DNA of 64,000 bases from Colocasia esculenta. Its lineage: Eukaryota; Streptophyta; Magnoliopsida; Alismatales; Araceae. The position numbers and the translations under genes are program-made. The notes beneath the pieces were generated by a model. The model was given only the letters and a program-made list of their open reading frames with translations, was not told the origin of the DNA and searched no databases. Below, in pieces: positions 56,372 through 64,000 of this stretch. Position 1 is the first letter of the stretch. Each line of letters opens with the position of its first letter. Where the stretch lies: positions 139,825,245 through 139,889,244 of the forward strand of contig CM024760.1 in NCBI GenBank assembly GCA_014218235.1. Reading direction: 5' to 3'.

Positions 56372-57550
56372 TCATCTTCCCACTTGAGATGGAAGTGCCA
56401 CAGTAGGCACTATTTGATCAAGAGGGTGAGTAGGTTGAGCAGAAGAAGGCGTAGATGATTTTGGAAGAGATGAGAAGAAATGAGGAGCTAAGGTGTGAAG
56501 TGCTGGAGTGTTTACTGGTGTAGGAGTGTAGGTATACATCATAGGAAATGAGGCAAAAGAAGTGATTGGTGGAGTGGTAGCATGTTCCTCTGGCTGAGAA
56601 GTAGGTGGGGGATTAGAGAACACTGGAGGATTGGTTCAGAGGGAGCTGGAGTAAGGATGAAGGTTCATAGGAGGGAAAAGCTACAGAACCAGATTTGACC
56701 AACTTCCTCTTGACTCTTCTCTTGAAAGTCTGAACCCTGGGCTAATCTTCTACTGACTGGGAGGACTACTCTACTGGCTACACTTCTAGTTCAACCATTT
56801 TCTATTCTAACTACTCAGAAGGCTGCGCTAGCTAAGACTCTAGCTGCTGCTGCTGTTGCTATTCAACAGGTTGATCTGGCTGCTTCTCTGGCTCCACAGT
56901 TGACTGATCTAGCTGTTGTTCTGACTGTGGCTCAAATTGATTGGGCTACTGCTCTTCTGGTTGAGGTGCTGAGTTAGGTGCTGGAGAGCTACCCTTGCCC
57001 TGCTAGCAAACCAACTGAAGGAGAAGATCCTTCATCTACTAAACTTCTTCTAACAGAAAATCAAACTTCACATCAGTCTGGTGTATTTGCATCTTGAGTA
57101 CACCAAGCATTTCTTGTTGCTTAAGAACCACGTCGAGCACATCATCTATGGTCCTGCTAGTCTCCCCTTGACACCTTGGTCAGGTCACAACTGGAGGAGG
57201 AGAGGCATGGTGGAAATCTTCTGCTATAGCAAGCTCAAAAGGTGTAGGAGTTGTAATTTCTTCTTCATGAGCTACTACTTTACCCTTGAGATCTCTAAGT
57301 ACTTGATTGACAGTGTCCTCAGAGAGATCTTGTTCAAGGGAAAGTCCTCCTTCCTCAGCTAGTACTGGCTCTTGTGCTGCTACTTCTTCTCTGATTGGTT
57401 CTCTTCTAACTGTTGGAGTCTGAACAGGTTGAGAAGCCCTGTACTTCATCAAAAAATATGTCTTGATTACAGTTGGGTACAGGGTCCTTAGTCCAACCAT
57501 TCTGAGCTTTATCCTCTAAAATGTAACGACTTCTACGAAGGGTGGATAGC
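56372..57550 (-). pseudogene. NA3 ORF, Pro/Ser/Gln-rich middle part
   Basis: Several short minus-strand frames: MFSNPPPTSQPEEHATTPPI (56372-56623), a Gln/Ser/Leu-rich decayed stretch at 56640-57150, and SQPVQTPTVRREPIREEVAA...EEGGLSLEQDLSEDTVNQVL (57180-57500). Composition parallels the Pro-rich linker of NA2. Its upper end continues across solo LTR R1 to 60495. Multiple frameshifts and stops. Confidence 0.55.
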
Positions 57551-57555
57551 CTAAT

Positions 57556-60489
57556 TGTAACGGCCCTAGATATCTATACCTAATAAGGCTCCATATCCAA
57601 GTCCGCCTCCCACAATCGAACCGAAGTCTCGCAAGGGATAGCTCACACAAGTGTCCAGTAAGAATATAAAAGACAACAACTACAGTATAAGACACAGGAA
57701 AGTACAAGTGCTCATATCAGTATATATAACAATTTACAACTGTCCCAATACATTATTACATGTCCAATTAAAAGTACAACTACCTGGGGCATACTCCGAG
57801 GGAGCACAAGCTCACACGACTCATCTAACTCTACTGCTGGTGGTACAAGTCTGTCACGACTACTCCGAAGCCACACCAAAGTCAGCTAACACCTGAAACA
57901 AGCTGTAAGGGAGTGAGCCTCAACACGTCATTGGCTCAGTAGGGACCTCCCAGAAACAACAATTAAGCTGAAGAGACCTTAACCCCAAAGGGTCTTACTG
58001 GCGTCACCAGCATCCAAACTACATCATGCTCACACAAGCATAATTAACAAGAATTAACCATAAACCTACCAGTTAATTCAATCTTCAGAAAGTAAGGAAG
58101 ACAACAGGACTAGCTCGGCACCACTAGTCCGCCCAACCATTGGCACGCCTCAACTACAAGCCTCATCGGCAGACCACAGCCTAGGCTATCAATCTCACAG
58201 GCAAACCATTACAACAACTGGCCGCCTAAGCTACAAGCTTCACAGACAACCTACCCACACAGGGTAACAGGACTAGCATCTACTTTCCAGTCCTCACACC
58301 TACAGGAACCACAATCGCAAGCTTACCCTAAATAGGGTAACACACAACGTGTGGAAGGTCGCACCACTTGACCTCCACGAAACACAAGTCCACCTCTACA
58401 CTTGAGGAGGTTGTACACACTGTACCGCAACACAAGCTACCCACAAGGGGTACAGGTACCTACTATCACGAGGTACCACCACTGAACCACAACCAGAACT
58501 GTGCCACCACCAAGGCACACCACAACGGTTCAAACCTCAACCGGCGAGTCACAACACACAAGCCACGACCAAAGGCAAACCACGAGTCGGAATGGAACGA
58601 CGCCACCACATAGGAACAGACTACTGGTTCATGATGCCAGTATCCAACCCGGACAACACAACATAAGAACCACTTGTTAGTCTCGTAGCCACGGAATAGT
58701 CCAGCTACAGCTCTACAAGCACACAAAGTAAACCAACCAACAGTGGAGACCAACCAACACCACACCTGCAGACCACATAGCTGCAGGTCCAAGCCTAGCA
58801 CCTTTAGGGACTCCGGCCCGAGCTCCCTAAAGTGACGCACTGGAAACACAGGACTAGCTGGGGACCAGTACATCTACTGGTGTCCGTCCCCCAACCACGA
58901 GCGTGCTACAAGCGACTGCACACCCACAAACACAAGTCGCTGCCCATAGTCGTCTTTCCCTCAGTCGGACGTACTACTCAAACATAGGAGTGAGGGTGTC
59001 CAGGAAGACGACCAAGACCTCAAAGGTACACACCGTACCCGGACACGCCCCGAGCACAACACACGTGCCTGGATCTCCTAGGAACCTGGGGTACCCGACT
59101 AAAGAGGTATTCTGGATTAGACGCCGGACCACCAAACTCGGTAAGCACACAAATCTAGATATACATACTTATACGGCCTTGACATACAACCCACGGTACA
59201 CAAGTGCAAAGAATAGCCTATCCTTGATCACCCTGTGATCCTCAAGCCATCCTACACCCAACCGATCATTAACCATAATTAAACAATCTAACATTGCTCA
59301 CTGGGTCATTACATGACCACCAAGACCATACATTAGACTTATACTCATTAAGCATACTAGCAACATACACAAAGCTATCACATTAACTGTATTAAACCTT
59401 GCTTAATAGAAACCACTATGCCTGGGCTAAGTTCATACCAGAACCTCACTGCCCAGCCATCACAACCCAGCCACGGAACCTGAAACGTGTCTGACTCAGA
59501 CGCTGCTTTATTGACATTAAAACGCATCCGATATACTCGACGCGATTCCAACTTAATGCGACAAGGAACATTGGCGCGACCAAGTCGCGTCGGCCCGGCT
59601 CACCACCTTTAAGCCAGACAACCAACACCGACAGACAGCGTTTAGACCGCATCTACATTGTATGATGCAAATATTAAAATAATAATCATTGTACTAAACC
59701 GCATCTGATCATGTCGCCGTGTTACACAGAATCGCAGCGGCTAACCCCGACGCAATTCCAGCTCGACAGTGAGATCAACTCACAGGCCGAACCCACACTC
59801 CCCCATAGAAGAACCAACAAGAAATCCAAGCATTCATTATATTAAACTGTAAACGAGTGAAGCTTAACAAGGCAAACCACCCTCACATGCTCCAACCCTT
59901 AATCCCAATTCCAAACATGCCTTTAAACAATAAACAGAAATGGGAAGTCTCCCTACTGGTTGGAAGAAGCCGAAGTACGCCAAAATCTTCTCATCGCCGG
60001 CACGCCCACGCTCTAGACGCCATCCCCACATGGTTCCTGCGCTGCACGAGCCACCGGAAGCCAAAATCACCGAAAATCTCCACCATGGACGCCATAGCAT
60101 CCTCCCCATCACCGGACAGAGCATCCTCTGCTCTATCTGTCCAAAACGAAGCTTTTAACATTACCTTCAAAATCACGTCACCGACAGCTGCCGCGTTTAA
60201 ACCCTTTAAATGCGTCCACCTAGTCCGACGCCTTGCAGAACCCGCGCGACACACATCACAGAGGCAGTTCACTGAATCGCATCTGGTAGGTCCGACGCGA
60301 TTAAATAATGTCGCCTACCTCTGCCGCGATTCAAAATAGTGAACCAGCAGTACAATTGGGCTGACATATCCGGCCCACACTACTCACTCTGTGCATAGAA
60401 AACCCAAACACAGCCCATTGACCATCTCTTGGTGAAGAGCACCACACATAAACCCGATAAACCCAGATCCGAATGACCGTGTTATTACA
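57556..60489 (-). mobile_element. R1: solo LTR in NA3 ORF
   Basis: 2934 bp, TGTAACGGCCCTAGATATC to GACCGTGTTATTACA, with perfect CTAAT duplications at 57551-57555 and 60490-60494. Orientation is taken as reverse because the complement ends CTAGGGCCGTTACA like other LTRs here. GCGAC-type words are concentrated at 59490-60330, as in G1. ORFs are on both strands and not recognisable. Long Ty3-type LTR likely, family not matched to others. Confidence 0.88.
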
Positions 60490-60494
60490 CTAAT

Positions 60495-60956
60495 CTTCTT
60501 TTTGACTGATACAGAAAGTTCATTTGACAAATCTACTTCATATCTTCTGAAAATAACTGTGAGTAGAGGTCTATAAGGAAGAGATTCTTTTAGGTACTTG
60601 GACCCTGCCATCTTCTCTAGAACAATAGAGGCAAGATTGACTTGATGCCTCTGAATAGCCCAAAATAGCAAGTTGTTATCTCTGGCTATGAAGGACGAAT
60701 GTGTCCTAGCCCTAGGAGTGATAATGGTGGTGATGATGGCATGAAGGAGCCTCTTTTCTGCAGAGAGCTCATTGATAAGAAGCCCCCTTTTGAAATAGCT
60801 CCAAGGCTACCAACAATCATTAATTTCTGTTTCTCCACAAACATAGCCTCACTGATCTTGTGTCCAGAGTTAGGGCAATTCAAAAGTTCTACTAACAAAT
60901 CTTCAGTGATGGAAATTTGAGTACCATTGACATATCCTTGTAGAGACCCATCTGCT
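60495..60956 (-). pseudogene. NA3 ORF, putative plant transposon protein-like part
   Basis: Minus-strand frames read NCPNSGHKISEAMFVEKQKL (about 60810-60880) and LFWAIQRHQVNLASIVLEKM...PYRPLLTVIFRRYEVDLSNE (60495-60671). This resembles the 'LWAI.tG..iN.p..I......PyP.LLT.if...gVdl' region of the putative plant transposon protein family. It is interrupted by R1 on the left and cut by the SIR4 LTR at 60957 on the right. Frameshifts and stops present. Confidence 0.6.
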
Positions 60957-61144
60957 TGATTATCAGTTTATCCATATGAAATTTAAATAAATTACATATC
61001 TATTTTGGTGATTAACAAAACTATATAAAGGTTAATCTAACATATTTTTTACAAGTTTTGAGCACAGGAAATGAATCATGAAAAATCAAGCAAATTCTAT
61101 AAGTATCTCACCCTGAAGTATTTAGAGTTCAGTAAGCATAAAAT

Positions 61145-61795
61145 TTCTCTAAGTACACATCGATTTTCATTATAGGTCATAACGATTTCTATAGAGCTAT
61201 AAAGATTTCATATGTGTTTTTATCGATTTGCCTTCACAACAATTCTTAAGTGATCATAACGATTTGGTCTCACATCGATTTCGTTAAGTGATCATAACGA
61301 TTAGGTCTCATATCGATTTCTTAAGTGATCATAACGATTTATTAAGTGATCACAACGATTTGCTCTCATAACGATTCGCTAAGTTACATAATGACTCTGT
61401 CACTGCAACGATTCATCAAGTTACATAACGACTTGGTCGCTGTAACAATTCGATACATTTCACAACGATTCGCTTACAACGATTGGATTATTAATATATA
61501 TAACGATTTGTAAATCGATTTGTTCATAATATCTTAACGATTTGTACATCGATTTGTTCATAACATCTTAACGATTTGTATATCGATTTGTTCATAACAT
61601 CTTAACGATTTGTACATCGATTTATTCATAACATCTTAACGATTTGTACATCGATTTGTTCATAACATCTTAACGATTTGTACATCGATTTGTTCATAAC
61701 ATCTTAACGATTTGTACATCGACTTGTTTATAACTTCACAACGATTTTATAAGTCATATATATAACGATTTCATGGAAAGCATCGATTCAATTTT
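61145..61795. repeat. AACGATTTGTACATCGATTTGTTCAT word array (SIR4 LTR)
   Basis: First half: scattered ATAACGATT words separated by 10-25 bases (61180-61480). Second half: about six near-perfect 33-base units at 61500-61745 built of TTAACGATTTGTACATCG and ATTTGTTCATAACATC. The words AACGAT and ATCGAT share the CGAT core with NA2 and NA3 arrays. Confidence 0.93.
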
Positions 61796-62234
61796 CGAAC
61801 TAATCTTTGAAAACGTTGAAAAATTAAAGTCTTCACGTATATCTTTTGACAGCCATGCATTTATTATGATAGTACGTATCTCTGCATGCATGCAGACAAT
61901 ATCTTCCATTATCGTATCTTCTCTGTAAACATCTTTTAGAACAACAAAATGGCATTACTATTTTGATGAACATTCGTTCTGACGTTGACTGATAACAAGA
62001 AACAGCTTAGCTGTCTACTGTTCATGCTTTAAATATGTGCAGGTCTCTGACAGCATCCGTCATACAACGTTGGACAAAATAGAAGCCAAAGAAGAATACA
62101 GAAGATCCTCTCTCTCTTTGCGTGCATGAAAAGATAAAGGACTGTTGACTGAAAGCTTCCAAGTGTCAAGCAGTCTAACGTACACTTATGCATAGAGACA
62201 ACGGACACTTCAACGTTCGAATTTCAAAAAATGA

Positions 62235-62242
62235 TATATATA
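62235..62242 (+). promoter_or_regulatory. TATA box of SIR4 LTR
   Basis: TATATATA in ATGATATATATAGAAG; the surrounding bases match the NA2 promoter region. Confidence 0.65.
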
Positions 62243-62639
62243 GAAGATTGAAGTTTCTGAAGAAGAAGTAGAGGCAGAACAGTTACAGAACAAGAAGTTT
62301 TTCAATACCTTCAATCTTCTGCAAGCCATTCGTAGAGCCAAGCAAAAACTCCCATTAGTCTTAGCTCTTGCTCTCTATGCTAAGTTCAGATCTGTGAGAG
62401 AGCTTTTTGTTCTGAGAAGAGTCCTTGATTGTAGATCTCTTTCTTCTCAGTCCTTGCTTCAGATCAAGCAGTGTTCTATAAGCTTGATCTAGGGGCATCA
62501 TATCTTTGAACACATTCTCTTGTGTTGTTCCCTTCTGTTGTGAAGGAAGACCTGGTGGGGTATCCAGGGTATTGTTCCCTTCGGTTGAAGGAAGACCAGC
62601 TGGGGTGCTGGGTGCTGTAGTGTCCTTAAGGGGGATTGT

Positions 62640-62725
62640 ACCCTTGTTAGTGATATCCTGAGATATTGCTCAGGGACTAGACATAGGACTCCTAAGGAGA
62701 GGAGATCCGAACCAGGATAATTCTC
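62640..62725 (+). other. two-hairpin LTR module (SIR4 copy)
   Basis: TTAGTGATAT, then CCTGAG (62657-62662) paired with CTCAGG (62669-62674), then GGACTAGACATAGG, then CTCCT (62689-62693) paired with AGGAG (62700-62704), then CCGAACCAGGATAA. Confidence 0.75.
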
Positions 62726-62888
62726 TGTGTTGTGTGATTGCCTTTGTGTGTTTGATTTTTCCTTCACCAACACTAACAATCTGCGAAGTGTGTTTTGTGT
62801 GACTGTTTTGTGAACAGGTTTTGGGCACTCATTAATTTTCAGAATCCCATTCACCCCCCCCCTCTGGGCTTGCTAGCTGGGCAACAAG

Positions 62889-62900
62889 TGGTATCAGAGC
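62889..62900 (+). promoter_or_regulatory. SIR4 primer-binding site
   Basis: TGGTATCAGAGC, two bases after the LTR end. Confidence 0.93.
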
Positions 62901-62951
62901 TAGTCTCTTCAGTAAAGAAGAAGATCCAACGATCTGAAGAGAAAAGATCAA

Positions 62952-64000
62952 ATGGCAGCCCAAGGTCACTCCGAAGGCCAGTCAGTCAACATGCCACCGC
63001 TATTCGATGGAGAAGAATACACCTACTGGAAGACCAGGATGGAATACTTCTTGCAAGGATTTGATTTTCAGATCTGGTCAATTGTAGAAGAAGGAGATCT
63101 TCTAGTCACCAACGAAAAAGATAAATGGACAGAAGATGATAGAAAGAAGATCTCTCTCAATGTAAAGCTAAGAGCATACTATACTGTGCACTTAGAAAGA
63201 AAGAATTCAACAGAGTTTCAGCCTGCAAGTCTGCAATGGAAATGTGGGAAAAGCTCAGGATCACTTATGAAGGCACCGACCAAGTCAAGGAAACCAGGAT
63301 AGACATTCTGGTGACACAATATGAAAGGTTCCAGATGCAGCCAGGAGAATCTATAACCTAAATGTTCAGAAAATTTACAGACATCACCAACGGGTTAGTA
63401 GGATTAGGAAAAAGCTATGAGATGGGAGATATGGTAAGAAAAATTCTTAGATCCCTACCATCTTCTTGGACTCCCAAGGTAACAGCTATAGAAGAAGCTC
63501 ATTGGGTCCCTCATGGCCCATGAGATAAACATGGAGAGATTAGGAGAATCATCTACAAGAAAGAAGCACACAAATGCCCTCAAAGCAGTAGAAGGCAGCT
63601 CTGAGGAACAATCAGAAGATGAAGCCAGTAGTGAAGATAGTGAAGATGAAGAAGCAATGCTGTCTAGGAGGCTACAGCGGATATTGGCCAAGAAAAAGAA
63701 GTATCAATCTGGCAGACGATAGTTCAAAAAGGGAAAGGAGTTCAAGAAACCTGAAGCAAAGGACATCAAGAAGAATGAACCAATTTGTTATGAGTGCAAG
63801 AAGCCATGACACATCAAGGCAGAGTGTCCAAAGAAAAGAAGGACAGTTCAAGAAAGTTCAGAAGATATAAAAAGAAAGCCATGGCAGCAGCTTGGGACAA
63901 CAACAATGACTCGGATAGTGAGTCAAGCTCAAACAGTGAGGAAGAAGAAAAGGCTAACCTAGCATTCATGGAAGACATCGCAGAAAAGGTAACCTCTGAC
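62952..64000 (+). pseudogene. SIR4 gag (Copia), broken, continues past window
   Basis: ATG at 62952: MAAQGHSEGQSVNMPPLFDG then EEYTYWKTRMEYFL, the start of Copia gag (DUF4219/UBN2 type). A frameshift near 63200 moves to SAMEMWEKLRITYEGTDQVK; then come TAA 63359-63361, a frameshift near 63500 and TAG near 63720. The acidic segment EEQSEDEASSEDSEDEE precedes a basic KKKKYQSGRR and a knuckle CYECKKP*HIKAEC whose Gly codon is a TGA (63807-63809). After another frameshift an Asp/Ser/Glu-rich stretch (DSESSSNSEEEEKANLAFME) runs to the window end. Not functional. Confidence 0.88.

Larger units (their letters stand above)
60957..62886 (+). mobile_element. SIR4 5' LTR, Sirevirus-like Copia
   Basis: Starts TGATTATCAGTTTATCC and ends GGGCAACA, 1930 bp, followed by a primer site. 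Word array at 61145-61790, TATATATA at 62235-62242, two-hairpin module at 62646-62722, tail 'cccattcacccccccc'. Left flanking CTGCT (60952-60956) is the expected target duplication; its partner is beyond the window. Confidence 0.9.

Noticed and set aside
58368..58873. Opposing ORFs inside R1
   Set aside because: ACC/GGT-rich composition effect within a solo LTR; no motif.
62640..62725. tRNA-like T-arm suggested by CCGAACCA
   Set aside because: No cloverleaf, no A and B boxes at tRNA spacing; better explained by the two-hairpin LTR module.

Overview
The window is repeat-rich nuclear DNA from a flowering plant. I found no convincing host gene, rRNA, tRNA or organelle segment. Almost everything can be assigned to LTR retrotransposons, with one LINE fragment and one probable inverted-repeat element. 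Many LTRs have TG...CA ends and perfect 5-bp target duplications, primer sites fit plant initiator-Met tRNA (TGGTATCAGAGC), and the proteins are plant Copia, Ty3 and 'putative plant transposon protein' types. I could not place the species.

Layout, left. 1-2301 is the end of a long LTR (family S; a complete solo copy lies at 45099-48090). 2302-6112 is a non-autonomous element (NA1) with a decayed transposon-protein ORF and 3' LTR. 6113-16906 is a second one (NA2): its ORF is split by solo LTR La (6618-9516, AGCAC/AGCAC) and its 3' LTR by solo LTR Lb (12409-15691, TAGAT/TAGAT). 16907-38140 is a reverse L-family LTR (Lc) in three pieces. It is split by an LTR called SIR5, which itself holds a complete 9.6-kb coding-free Ty3-type element (G1, 19487-29100, CAATT/CAATT), and by a Copia element (COP1, 29703-37885).

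Layout, right. 38141-60956 is a reverse non-autonomous element (NA3). Its 3' LTR holds an inverted-repeat element (about 40211-42401) and a Ty3-type element that has lost its pol (LGAG, 42407-54676, GTGTA/GTGTA). The 5' LTR of LGAG in turn holds a LINE fragment and the solo S LTR. The NA3 ORF is broken by solo LTR R1 (57556-60489, CTAAT/CTAAT) and by SIR4 (60957 to the window end), a Copia element with 5' LTR, primer site and decayed gag. NA2, NA3 and SIR4 have matching LTR starts, so a SIR4-like element may have supplied enzymes to the coding-poor NA elements.

The main unexplained signal is RNA-level structure in the non-coding parts. COP1 has four hairpins upstream of gag that share the 15-nt tip TTGTGCTATCCACAA but have four different, self-complementary basal stems. 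G1 has at least seven hairpins around a shared GGTGGAGGTTCTTCC-like loop. L-family LTRs and Sirevirus-like LTRs each carry their own multi-hairpin module whose stems differ between families yet still pair. In addition, each Sirevirus-like LTR has an array of a private CGA-centred word upstream of its TATA box, with a different word in each element. All pairings were read by eye; no folding, alignment or database search was run.
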